Of a stretch of DNA of 64,000 nucleotides, positions 52,333 through 60,439 are shown piece by piece. The stretch's first letter is position 1; each line of letters begins with the position of its first letter. This DNA is from Chryseobacterium fluminis (GTDB lineage: Bacteria; Bacteroidota; Bacteroidia; Flavobacteriales; Weeksellaceae), in contig NZ_CP111121.1 of assembly GCF_026314945.1 (NCBI RefSeq), forward strand, positions 4,588,001 through 4,652,000, read 5' to 3'. A model generated the notes under the pieces. The model made no database searches. It was not told where the DNA came from and saw only the letters and a list, made by a program, of their open reading frames with translations. The translations under genes were made by a program, and so were the position numbers.

Positions 52333-52904
52333 TTAAAAAATTATTTTTTCTGATGGCAGCCCTTTCATTCATTCCTGCTCTTTCACAAGATCAAGAAATG
52401 AAAAAGCAGAAGATGAATTTTTATTTCAATCCTTCATTGCATGTGGGTTTTAACCTGACTAAGGAAAAAGAAGTGCCCAATAACACTCAGTATATCCAGC
52501 CGGAAGTACCTCATCAACTCACCTATGGAATTACAGCTGTCGCAGGTTATCATTTTCTTCCTAACTTTGCGCTGGGAAGTGGGATACGATATAGCTTCAT
52601 TGAAGATAATTATCATCTCTTATATTGGATGATTCAGCCGAAGTTTATTTTTACACCAGGTGATCATCCTTTCTATATAGATGTTAATTATGGGAAACAG
52701 ATTAACAGTTCCGTCGTTTCTGATTCAGAGTTTTGGGGCTTGAGATTAGGGATGCAGGTTTCCTATTCGAAAAGATTAAGTCAGGAAGGAGGTATTGTTT
52801 TTGAAAATCACAGATTGGGAAATTCAAATCCGTTCCTTATTGGGCTAAGTTATGGAGTGACTATTTTCAGTAATAAAAATTATACAGGTTACGGAGAAGA
52901 TTAA
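52329..52904 (+). CDS. Outer-membrane beta-barrel-like protein
   Basis: A 191-residue protein with signal peptide [20 protein letters not shown]. The mature part alternates polar and hydrophobic residues in strands with aromatic girdles (for example [20 protein letters not shown] and [16 protein letters not shown]), as in small outer-membrane barrels. No named family. It overlaps truB by four bases and its stop overlaps the rluF ATG by one (TAATG), so all three are translated from one message. Odd position for an outer-membrane protein, between two pseudouridine synthases. Confidence 0.8.
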   Translation: MIKKLFFLMAALSFIPALSQDQEMKKQKMNFYFNPSLHVGFNLTKEKEVPNNTQYIQPEVPHQLTYGITAVAGYHFLPNFALGSGIRYSFIEDNYHLLYWMIQPKFIFTPGDHPFYIDVNYGKQINSSVVSDSEFWGLRLGMQVSYSKRLSQEGGIVFENHRLGNSNPFLIGLSYGVTIFSNKNYTGYGED

Positions 52905-53626
52905 TGGAAAAAACACGTATTAATAAATATTTATCAGAAGTCGGGTATTGCTCAAGAAGAGCAGCCGATAAACTTCTGGAAGAAGGCAGAATAAAGATCA
53001 ACGGGATTATTCCTGAAATGGGAACAAAAGTTTCCGATGAAGATGTCATTGAAGTAGACGGGAAACCCATCCGTGAGCCAGAGGAAGATCATGTATACAT
53101 CGCTTTTAATAAACCGGTGGGCATCGTCTGTACCACTGATACCAAGCGGGAGCAAAATAACATCATCGAATATATCAACCATCCTAAGAGAATTTTCCCG
53201 ATCGGAAGATTAGATAAGCCTAGTGAAGGACTTATTCTGCTCACAAGTGACGGAGATATCGTAAATAAAATTCTGAGAGCAAGGAATAATCATGAAAAGG
53301 AATATATCGTACGGGTTGATAAACCGATTACTCCCAAATTTCTGGAAAAGATGAGAAACGGAGTTCCTATTTTAGACACCGTCACCAAAAAATGTGAAGT
53401 TGAAAAAATAGATGATATGAATTTCAGAATTGTTCTTACCCAGGGTCTAAACAGACAGATCCGCAGAATGTGCGAATTTCTGGGCTATGAAGTGAAAAAA
53501 CTAAAGAGAATCCGGATAATGAATATAAAACTAGATCTTCCGGTTGGAAAATGGAGAGATCTGACAGATGAAGAACTCTCAGTTCTTACCAGGAGCCTGG
53601 AAAGTTCCAGCAAAACAATAAACTAA
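52904..53626 (+). CDS. rluF: 23S rRNA pseudouridine synthase (RluF-like)
   Basis: A 240-residue RsuA/RluB/E/F-family enzyme. An S4 RNA-binding domain (about 3-55, [20 protein letters not shown]) is followed by the catalytic domain with [18 protein letters not shown] (about 102-119; the aspartate is the nucleophile) and [18 protein letters not shown] (about 173-190). The wording [20 protein letters not shown] fits RluF, which modifies U2604 in E. coli; the exact site here is an inference. Coupled to the preceding gene. Confidence 0.92.
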   Translation: MEKTRINKYLSEVGYCSRRAADKLLEEGRIKINGIIPEMGTKVSDEDVIEVDGKPIREPEEDHVYIAFNKPVGIVCTTDTKREQNNIIEYINHPKRIFPIGRLDKPSEGLILLTSDGDIVNKILRARNNHEKEYIVRVDKPITPKFLEKMRNGVPILDTVTKKCEVEKIDDMNFRIVLTQGLNRQIRRMCEFLGYEVKKLKRIRIMNIKLDLPVGKWRDLTDEELSVLTRSLESSSKTIN

Positions 53627-53667
53627 TTCTATGAATAACTAAATAATCAAAACAAAACAAAATTAAA

Positions 53668-54195
53668 ATGAGAAAAATAGCTTTTATATTGGGATTACCC
53701 ATGCTTTTAATTAACTGTAGTAATGAAGTCGAGTCATTAAATGAGACCAATCTGTCTTCAGCAAATAAAGCCGAATCACAGGCTACCAATAAAAACACAG
53801 GAATAGCGGTTTACAGATTTTACAATGGGAGAAACCATTTTTATTCAACAAATTACAGCGAAGGCATAAATAACGGATACAGTTATGAAGGGATTTTGGG
53901 GTATAGTGTAGGCGGAGGAACTCTTGTCAGAAGATTTTATTATGCTGCTAAAAATGATCATTTTTATACCTTATCAAACCCTGCAGTTGATCCTAATAAC
54001 CCGTTTAATGTGAATTGGTATTTTGCTGCGAATATGTTTGCGGCTTATGATCCTGCTGATCCAACCGGAGTCAGAATTTATCAATATTTCAATCCGAGCA
54101 AGGTAGATCATTTCTATACGAATAATTATGGAGAACTGGGTGCCGGCGGACAAGGTTATAATTATGAAGGAGTTGCATTCAGACTAGATCAGTAA
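53668..54195 (+). CDS. Lipoprotein with DUF5648-like repeats
   Basis: A 175-residue protein with a lipoprotein signal (MRKIAFILGLPMLLINC, Cys17). The mature part has three related units built around a phenylalanine or tyrosine and DHFYT or NHFYS: FYNGRNHFYSTNYSEG, FYYAAKNDHFYTL and FNPSKVDHFYTNNYGE, each followed by a GY-x-YEG or similar strand. This is the style of the DUF5648 repeat, found in secreted enzymes as a carbohydrate- or wall-binding part; here it stands alone. Transcribed alone. Confidence 0.78.
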   Translation: MRKIAFILGLPMLLINCSNEVESLNETNLSSANKAESQATNKNTGIAVYRFYNGRNHFYSTNYSEGINNGYSYEGILGYSVGGGTLVRRFYYAAKNDHFYTLSNPAVDPNNPFNVNWYFAANMFAAYDPADPTGVRIYQYFNPSKVDHFYTNNYGELGAGGQGYNYEGVAFRLDQ

Positions 54196-54233
54196 ATATA
54201 AGATAACAATACCATATTCATAGAATAAACAGG

Positions 54234-54263
54234 AATAAGGATGCTTAATAACCATCCTTATTT
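54234..54263. terminator. Stem-loop between convergent genes
   Basis: AATAAGGATG pairs with CATCCTTATT around nine bases. It overlaps the stop codon of the helix-hairpin-helix gene on the minus strand. The T run is short, so terminator strength is uncertain. Confidence 0.5.
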
Positions 54264-55559
54264 GATATACAGCCTCATCCTCGTTTCATATTCCGGTTTG
54301 AGTTTCAGAAATTTCCAGATCTTCTTATCATTCTTTTCACTGATCCTGTAAAAAATGATTTTATCAGCCGAATATTTAAAATAGGGGTGGTTTTTCAGCC
54401 ATTCCTCAGGAGCATCAGATAGTGTGTATTTTTGGACACCGGAAGAATCTAAAAAAGCGATGGACAATAATTTCTGTGTTAATTCTTTGTCGATATTATA
54501 CGTCGTTAAGATCTGATCCTTATTGACAAATCCACCCAGTTTATTTCTAAAACCGATCAATGAGCCTGCTGCTCTTTCATCAAATCCGAACTCTAAAAGC
54601 TGTTTAAAGGTTATTTTATTTAAATCAATTTTTGAAAAGTCTGTTTTTTCCTGTCTTAATTCTGTTTTTTTACCGGCCGGTTTCACAATGGTAGTTGGAT
54701 TAAATTGGATATAAGGCTTTATTTCTTCAAATTTCTCACTGGAAATCACAAAGCATTTGCGGATTTCTTCTGTATTTTTAAAGCTTCCTTGCAAATTCCG
54801 ATCCCGGTAATTGACAATTACTTTTGACTGCCCGGCTGAGAATCCTAAGCGTTGCCAGCCTTCCACATCCAGAATATTGGGATCAAAAGGGTGATACTGG
54901 ATTTTGCTTTTTGAAGTATTTTTGTTTTCAGAATCATTTTTAAAATGGTTTGGAGTCTTATCCGGAAGAATAAGATAGGGTGCGAGTTTTATGTAATTTT
55001 CATCGCTAATGATAAAACATTCTTTAAACTTGTCTTTGCTTATAAAACTTCCGCCCAGATAATTTCTGTATTTTAGTATTGCTTCTGCCTGACGTTCAGT
55101 AAAACCCATTTTCATCCAATCGGTTTGTGAATAAAGATCAGGATTGAATTTTTTATGAATCACAAGAGATGTAGATGCGAAATTTTTTGAACCCGAAAAT
55201 TTTGTCTCTTTATTGGTTTCAGGAAGCAGAATATAAGTAGCCAACAAAGAATATTTCTCAGGTGATATGGCATAACATTTTTTAAGCTGCTCTCTGGAAA
55301 TAAATTTCCCTCCGACCATTTCTTTATATCGGAGAATTGTGGAAATCTGCTTTGCCGAAAATCCTAATTTTTTCCATTGCCCCTCATCCAGAGTGTTGGG
55401 ATCAAAATCGGTTAAAGCAGGTGTAACATTTTTTTCTGAAATAAATTTCACATTAGAAAAATCCTCTTTTGCTCTGCCTGTATATTTCTGAAAAACAAAT
55501 AAAATAATCAGAAATATTCCCAGGAACGCGATCTTTTGGTAATAGCTTTTTCTCATCAT
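54258..55559 (-). CDS. Membrane-anchored protein with four helix-hairpin-helix repeats (ComEA-like)
   Basis: A 433-residue protein with one N-terminal membrane helix (IAFLGIFLIILFVFQ). Four repeats of about 60-100 residues follow, each with FDPN-x-L-type start, W-x-x-LGF-x-x-x-Q, I-x-x-YR or YK, GG-x-F and a final CY/CF-x-IS: at about 50-110, 135-195, 225-285 and 305-365. This is the helix-hairpin-helix module of ComEA, the DNA receptor in natural transformation. The last repeat is divergent. A DNA-uptake role is an inference from the fold and the anchor; no competence genes are adjacent. Confidence 0.85.
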   Translation of the reverse strand: MMRKSYYQKIAFLGIFLIILFVFQKYTGRAKEDFSNVKFISEKNVTPALTDFDPNTLDEGQWKKLGFSAKQISTILRYKEMVGGKFISREQLKKCYAISPEKYSLLATYILLPETNKETKFSGSKNFASTSLVIHKKFNPDLYSQTDWMKMGFTERQAEAILKYRNYLGGSFISKDKFKECFIISDENYIKLAPYLILPDKTPNHFKNDSENKNTSKSKIQYHPFDPNILDVEGWQRLGFSAGQSKVIVNYRDRNLQGSFKNTEEIRKCFVISSEKFEEIKPYIQFNPTTIVKPAGKKTELRQEKTDFSKIDLNKITFKQLLEFGFDERAAGSLIGFRNKLGGFVNKDQILTTYNIDKELTQKLLSIAFLDSSGVQKYTLSDAPEEWLKNHPYFKYSADKIIFYRISEKNDKKIWKFLKLKPEYETRMRLYIK

Positions 55560-55683
55560 TGAGTAAACTTAGTAATAATACTGAGGTTTAACAATGAGCG
55601 GATGATGATTGATTTATATCAGAATAGAATTTTAGTTTTGTTATGGTTAATGTAAACCAAATGATAACGCTATTAGAATAATT

Positions 55684-56031
55684 TTAATACTCCGTATCTT
55701 TTTCAGCCAGAGAATCTTTAAGTTTTAAAAGCTCCGCTCTGATGAATTCGAGTCGGTCTATGATGGTTACTGTTTCGGAAATTTTACTGTTGGTGGTCAG
55801 TGCGATACGTGCTCCGTCGAGGGTATAGCCTTTTTCTTTTACCAGGTGATAAATCATCTGTAGATTTTTGATGTCTTCCGGAGTGAAGTACCGGTTCCCT
55901 TTCTTATTTTTTTTAGGCTTAATAATGGGGAATTCCTGTTCCCAATACCGTATCAGTGAGGTGTTTACATCAAATGCCTTTGCCACTTCTCCTATTGAAT
56001 AATACAGTTTGTCGGGTAAATTTATCTTCAT
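55684..56031 (-). CDS. MerR-family transcriptional regulator
   Basis: 115 residues from the ATG at 56031 (MKINLPDKLYYSIGEVAKAF). A longer frame from 56052 is excluded, because its first codons would lie inside the -7 element at 56050. The MerR helix-turn-helix is YSIGEVAKAFDVNTSLIRYW (about 11-30), with the wing (YFTPEDIKNLQMIYHLVKE) and a short C-terminal helix. No cysteine-rich effector domain, so the signal is unknown. Short MerR-type proteins like this are common in Bacteroidota. Confidence 0.9.
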   Translation of the reverse strand: MKINLPDKLYYSIGEVAKAFDVNTSLIRYWEQEFPIIKPKKNKKGNRYFTPEDIKNLQMIYHLVKEKGYTLDGARIALTTNSKISETVTIIDRLEFIRAELLKLKDSLAEKDTEY

Positions 56032-56049
56032 GTTTAGAATCCTGATCTC

Positions 56050-56080
56050 CAAAGATAAAAATTTTTAAAAAACACTACAA
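56050..56080 (-). promoter_or_regulatory. Promoter of the MerR regulator (TTG-N20-TATCTTTG)
   Basis: On the minus strand TTG (56080-56078), 20 bases, TATCTTTG (56057-56050). An exact match to the Bacteroidota consensus. The ATG at 56031 is 18 bases downstream. Confidence 0.75.
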
Positions 56081-56146
56081 ATATAAAGGAAGGTATTATG
56101 CTTTAAGCTGTTTATCATAAAGGATTTCAATCAATAATATTTTCGT

Positions 56147-56154
56147 TAATTTTG
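56147..56154 (+). promoter_or_regulatory. -7 element of the AraC-type regulator
   Basis: TAATTTTG matches TAnnTTTG, 18 bases before the ATG. No TTG at the usual distance. The 120 bases between the MerR and AraC starts thus hold two divergent promoters. Confidence 0.45.
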
Positions 56155-56172
56155 ATCAAAATATCATAAAAT

Positions 56173-57054
56173 ATGGATTCTATCTCGGTGCTTCATATGG
56201 ATCTTTTTCAGGCGGGTAAGGATACTTCGGATTTTTACTTTAATAACCTGAAGAATCATCTGGTTGTGGGCCATCGTCATCTTGAGAAGCCGCACCGTCA
56301 TGATTTTTTTGCCGCCATCCTCTTTACCCGGGGCACTGGTGTGCATGAGATAGATTTTCAAAGATATGATGTTTCGAAAGGAAGTCTTTTTTTTATGTCT
56401 CCGGGACAGATTCACAGCTGGGAACTGTCTGAGGACATTGATGGATATATTTTCTTCTGTTCACAGCAGTTTTACGAAATGCATTATGTCAATCAGAAAT
56501 TAAGACATTTTTCTTTTTTCGGATCTGTCACCTATCCCAGAAAGCTTCAGTTAACTGCATGTGAACTGGAAAGGAAACTATATCTCTTTAAGGAGTTACA
56601 GAATGAATATCTTTCCCGGGATCTCCTGAAAAACGGTTTGATCCTTTCATTGATGTCACAGATTTTTATTCACTCGGCAAGAGCGTTCTCAAAAGATGCG
56701 GATCACCTCGCCTCATCGACAAGTCTTTCTTATTTTAAACATTATCAGGATTTCGAAAATCTGGTCGAACAGTATTTTATGGCTGAAAAATCCATTGCAT
56801 TTTATTCCTCGAAAATGAATATATCATCAAAGCACCTCAACCGGATTATTCAGACCGTCGTTCAGAAAACAGCAACGGAGGTCATTACAGAACGGGTAAT
56901 ATTAGAAGCTAAAAGAATGCTGATCTATCTTGATGAGAGCCTGGTAGAAATCGCATTCCGGCTGGGATATGAAGAGTACTCTTATTTTGTAAGAGTATTC
57001 CGGAAAACTTCCGGAATGACTCCCACAGAATTTATAAGGAAATATAAGGCTTAA
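56173..57054 (+). CDS. AraC-family transcriptional regulator with cupin sensor domain
   Basis: A 293-residue regulator. The N-terminal cupin-like domain (about 30-110) has HRHLEKPHRHDFFAAILF and GSLFFMSPGQIHSWEL, typical of AraC-like sensor barrels. The C-terminal DNA-binding domain (about 195-292) has two helix-turn-helix motifs, ending LDESLVEIAFRLGYEEYSYF and VFRKTSGMTPTEFIRKYK. The ligand is unknown. It is divergent from the MerR gene and converges on ccoG; no obvious target operon next to it. Confidence 0.92.
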   Translation: MDSISVLHMDLFQAGKDTSDFYFNNLKNHLVVGHRHLEKPHRHDFFAAILFTRGTGVHEIDFQRYDVSKGSLFFMSPGQIHSWELSEDIDGYIFFCSQQFYEMHYVNQKLRHFSFFGSVTYPRKLQLTACELERKLYLFKELQNEYLSRDLLKNGLILSLMSQIFIHSARAFSKDADHLASSTSLSYFKHYQDFENLVEQYFMAEKSIAFYSSKMNISSKHLNRIIQTVVQKTATEVITERVILEAKRMLIYLDESLVEIAFRLGYEEYSYFVRVFRKTSGMTPTEFIRKYKA

Positions 57055-57071
57055 GATAATTTGTCATTTTA

Positions 57072-58514
57072 TCAGAGGAGAAGCCTGAAAGGACCTTCAA
57101 ATACGGTTTCAAAAGAATCCAGCATTTCTCCCTTTTCATCAAATACACCGATCTTTATATTCTGTTTGGACAGTTTTATCTCCTGCTCAGGAAAGGTAAT
57201 GTTAATATTTCCTTTCAGCATTTTATCTCCCTTCAAAACGATTTTATCCGAACCGAAATAGGTGATTTCTGCGTTGTCGGGACTCAGAACCCTGATGGTG
57301 AGAATCTTTTTTTCATTCGTTTTGTTGAGAAGAGTATAGATGAAAGTGTTGGTTATTTTCCCATTCTTGATAAAAAATGTTGATCCTGCAGGTTTTATAA
57401 ATTTAGCCTCCATTGAACCTCTGTCATACATTAAAAATCCCTGCAAAACTATTAAGAGAACAAGAAAAGCGGCTGTGGCCTTCATTCTTGAAGTAAATCT
57501 GAACTTCTCCCGGTTTTCAATTTCGGCTTCTGTAGCATACCGGATCAATCCTTTAGGCAGCCCTACTTTTTCCATGACCTCATCACAGGCATCAATGCAG
57601 GCAGTGCAGTTAACACACTCCAGCTGCTGTCCGTTTCTGATGTCAATCCCGGTAGGACATACGATAACACATTGATGGCAGTCGATACAGTCGCCTTTTC
57701 CGACGGTTTTCCGATTTTCATGATTTCTCCATTTTGACCGGTTTTCCCCCCTTTTGAAATCATAATAAACATTAATGGTCTGCTTATCAATTAAGACACC
57801 CTGAAGTCTTCCGTATGGACAGATCAGTGTACAGACCTGCTCCCGGAGCCAGGCAAATACAAGATAAAAAGTCATGGCAAACCCGATCATCCCTAAGAAT
57901 TTCAACGGATGCTCAGCAGGCCCGTCACCCATTATTCTGAAAATCTCCTCATAGCCAACGATGTACATGAACATAAAATGAGTGATGATAACAGACATCA
58001 ACGCAAAAACTGACCATTTTGTCAGCCTTTTTCTGATTTTTTCTGCATCCCACTCCTGTCGGTCAAGTTTCATCTGCTTATTTCGGTCACCTTCTATCCA
58101 ATATTCAATCTTTCTGAAAACATTTTCCATAAAAACGGTTTGCGGACAAAGCCAACCACAGAAAATTCTTCCGAAAACCACCGTAAAAAGCATCACAAAA
58201 ATCACAGAAATGACCGCTCCCAAGGCAAGAATAAAGAAATCCTGAAGATAAAATGGTTGTCCTGATATGAAAAATTTTCTGTCGATAACATTGAATAAAA
58301 GGAAAGGATTCTTATTGATCTTAATAAATGGCAATCCGAAAAATAGCAACAGCAGCACATAACTTGTATAATTTCGGTAGTTGGTATATTTTCCTTTTGG
58401 CTTCCGGGGAAAAACCCATTTTCTTTTTCCTGCCTGATCCATTGTCCCTACCGAGTTCCTGAAATCTTCATCTTCGATCTTTGAAATTTTGAAATTATCG
58501 GGCTGTATGTTCAT
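57072..58514 (-). CDS. ccoG: Cytochrome c oxidase accessory protein CcoG (FixG/RdxA family)
   Basis: A 480-residue membrane protein with about five helices and two 4Fe-4S clusters. CGWLCPQTVF (about 139-148) and CTLICPYGRL (about 232-241) are the N-terminal motifs. The ferredoxin-like pair CIDCHQCVIVCPTGIDI and CVNCTACIDACDEVM lies at about 276-322. The C-terminal domain (about 365-478) is Ig-like. It assists copper insertion into cbb3-type cytochrome oxidase, by Cu(II) reduction in some species. In most genomes it lies with the ccoNOP genes; those are not in this window. Confidence 0.95.
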   Translation of the reverse strand: MNIQPDNFKISKIEDEDFRNSVGTMDQAGKRKWVFPRKPKGKYTNYRNYTSYVLLLLFFGLPFIKINKNPFLLFNVIDRKFFISGQPFYLQDFFILALGAVISVIFVMLFTVVFGRIFCGWLCPQTVFMENVFRKIEYWIEGDRNKQMKLDRQEWDAEKIRKRLTKWSVFALMSVIITHFMFMYIVGYEEIFRIMGDGPAEHPLKFLGMIGFAMTFYLVFAWLREQVCTLICPYGRLQGVLIDKQTINVYYDFKRGENRSKWRNHENRKTVGKGDCIDCHQCVIVCPTGIDIRNGQQLECVNCTACIDACDEVMEKVGLPKGLIRYATEAEIENREKFRFTSRMKATAAFLVLLIVLQGFLMYDRGSMEAKFIKPAGSTFFIKNGKITNTFIYTLLNKTNEKKILTIRVLSPDNAEITYFGSDKIVLKGDKMLKGNINITFPEQEIKLSKQNIKIGVFDEKGEMLDSFETVFEGPFRLLL

Positions 58515-58776
58515 TGTTTTAAAATTTGATTAAATTGTAAAGTGAATGCCACTATTTTTTAGTAAACACTTATTATCCTTTTTTGGGATCCGAAAAGATT
58601 TTTAGCTTAGACCCATGCAAAGCTCTGTATTAAAAGTCTTATTAACTAACATGATCTACTTCTTAAATAGTACAATAAGGACATTTTAAGCAATTTTCTT
58701 AATGATTCAAAATGATGAAATAATCTTTGAAACAGGGGTTTTCTTATTGTAAATTGCAACGGCTAATTGTTACAGA

Positions 58777-59670
58777 ATGAAGAATATCCTTAAAATAAGT
58801 TTAGTTGGTTTGGTTTTCGCATTAGTAAATTGCAAATCAGTAAATTATAACAAAATGTTTTATGACAGAGTAAAACCGGAGAAAATTTCGGATCAGTTTA
58901 GTTTTACAGAAGGACCGGCTTCGGATAAGGAAGGAAATGTATATTTTACAGACCAACCGAATGATAAGATTTATTACTGGGACTGGAAAACCAATAAAGT
59001 AGTTGAGTTTTTGGATAAAACCGGGAGAGCCAATGGTACCCATTTCGACAAAGATGATAATCTTATTACCTGTTCCGACAATAACGGGGAAATCTGGAAA
59101 ATATCAAAAGACAAAAAAATTCAGGTTCTCGTAGAAAATTTTGAAGGGAAAAGATTAAATGGTCCTAATGATGTATGGAATGATGCACACGGCGGAATGT
59201 ATTTCACAGACCCTCTTTACAAGAGAGATTACTGGGTAGATTTCAAAGAGGAAATTCCTAACAAAAGTCTGTATTACAGAAGTAAGGAAGGAAAGGTTGT
59301 TAAACTGGAAACTTTCACCCAGCCGAACGGAATTATCGGAAGTGAAAAATTTAAAAAGTTATTCGTTTCAGATATTGATGCCGGAAAGACATACGTCTAT
59401 GATATCCTGGGTGAAGGGAAGTTGTCCGAGAAGAAACTTTTCTGCGAAATGGGCTCAGACGGAATGACCCTTGACAATAACGGAAATCTGTACCTCACAG
59501 GAAACGGCGTTCATATTTTTAATAGGGAGGGAAAGAAAGCGTATCATATTCCGATTGATGAAGAATGGACTTCAAACGTCACTTTCGGTGGAGAGAACAA
59601 TAATATTTTATTTATTACCGCTACAAAATCAGTGTATATCTTGCCGACAGATGTTAGAGGAGTTCGGTAA
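58777..59670 (+). CDS. SMP-30/gluconolactonase/LRE-like lipoprotein
   Basis: A 297-residue beta-propeller with a lipoprotein signal (MKNILKISLVGLVFALVNC, Cys19). Motifs of the SMP-30 lactonase family: SFTEGPASDKEGNVYFTD (about 42-59, metal-binding glutamate), RLNGPNDVWND (about 126-136, with N and D) and FVSDIDAGKTYVYD (about 197). The metal ligands look intact, so hydrolysis of a sugar lactone is plausible, although the substrate is unknown. Transcribed alone; a repeat-rich, gene-free stretch follows. Confidence 0.88.
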   Translation: MKNILKISLVGLVFALVNCKSVNYNKMFYDRVKPEKISDQFSFTEGPASDKEGNVYFTDQPNDKIYYWDWKTNKVVEFLDKTGRANGTHFDKDDNLITCSDNNGEIWKISKDKKIQVLVENFEGKRLNGPNDVWNDAHGGMYFTDPLYKRDYWVDFKEEIPNKSLYYRSKEGKVVKLETFTQPNGIIGSEKFKKLFVSDIDAGKTYVYDILGEGKLSEKKLFCEMGSDGMTLDNNGNLYLTGNGVHIFNREGKKAYHIPIDEEWTSNVTFGGENNNILFITATKSVYILPTDVRGVR

Positions 59671-59740
59671 TCTATAATATCGGGTTTGAAAATACAGTTT
59701 TCTGATTAAATCAGTCCGTTATAATGAGCTGATATCACCA

Positions 59741-59865
59741 TTCCCGTCACTCCGGGTAACGCAGCAAAGCGGAGTGTATCGAAAAGTTTTTACTGGAAAG
59801 ATTAATACTTGTCTGGTGTAGCACTTCTCGATACGATTTTTTCCAAAAATCTACTCGAAGTGACG
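59741..59865. repeat. Palindromic intergenic repeat, copy 1
   Basis: An imperfect palindrome of about 125 bases. The outer arms CGTCACTCCGGGT and ACTCGAAGTGACG, and the inner arms GTATCGAAAAGT and ACTTCTCGATAC, pair with each other. Looks like a mobile hairpin of REP or MITE type. Confidence 0.75.
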
Positions 59866-59902
59866 ATAGTATCTCATTAGATATTGGGGGAAGTAATACA
59901 CC

Positions 59903-60028
59903 GTTCCGGCACTTCGGGTAACGCACCAAAGCCGGAGTGTATCGAGAAGTTTTTACTGGAAAGACTAATACTTGCCTGATGTATCGCTTCTCGATACGCT
60001 TTTTTCCAAAAACCTAATCGAAGTGACG
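59903..60028. repeat. Palindromic intergenic repeat, copy 2
   Basis: Direct second copy, 162 bases after the first, with about 15 changes by eye. The inner arms GTATCGAGAAGT and GCTTCTCGATAC still pair, and several changes are compensated. Both copies lie in the 770-base gap between the SMP-30 gene and the helicase. Confidence 0.75.
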
Positions 60029-60066
60029 GCGGTATATGATTAATCAGCACAAATCAGATCAATAGG

Positions 60067-60089
60067 AACGGGCTTCAGCCCGTTTTTTT
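60067..60089 (+). terminator. Terminator-like hairpin in intergenic repeat region
   Basis: AACGGGCT/AGCCCGTT with a two-base loop and seven T. It lies 400 bases after the SMP-30 stop and 350 bases beyond the helicase stop, so its use is unclear. The following GGCTTCAGCC motif at 60108 repeats its core; this looks like part of a dispersed flavobacterial repeat. From 60120 to 60439 I see only AT-rich sequence without genes. Confidence 0.6.
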
Positions 60090-60439
60090 ATTGTAATCAA
60101 CCAATCAGGCTTCAGCCAAAGCATAAAAGACTCTTTCTGTAACCATTAAGATAAGCCGGATGTATAATCTGCACGGTGTCTGACGCAAAGATTTACAAAT
60201 ACTGACGAATCTTAAAAAGAAAAGCAAAGGGTTCTCTTAGCAAAGCGAAACTTAAGAATACAGCTTCATCAATCAACAACATTGATTCGCCTTGCCCCTT
60301 AAGTAAATCTCAGTTTAAATAAACTTTGCGTCAAAAAAATTACATTAAATAAGAAGATTCATAGCATTGATTACTAAATATCCTCAATCATGATGATTTC
60401 ATTTTTAGAATGTAAGTAGATTATAATGATTCCAAAATC

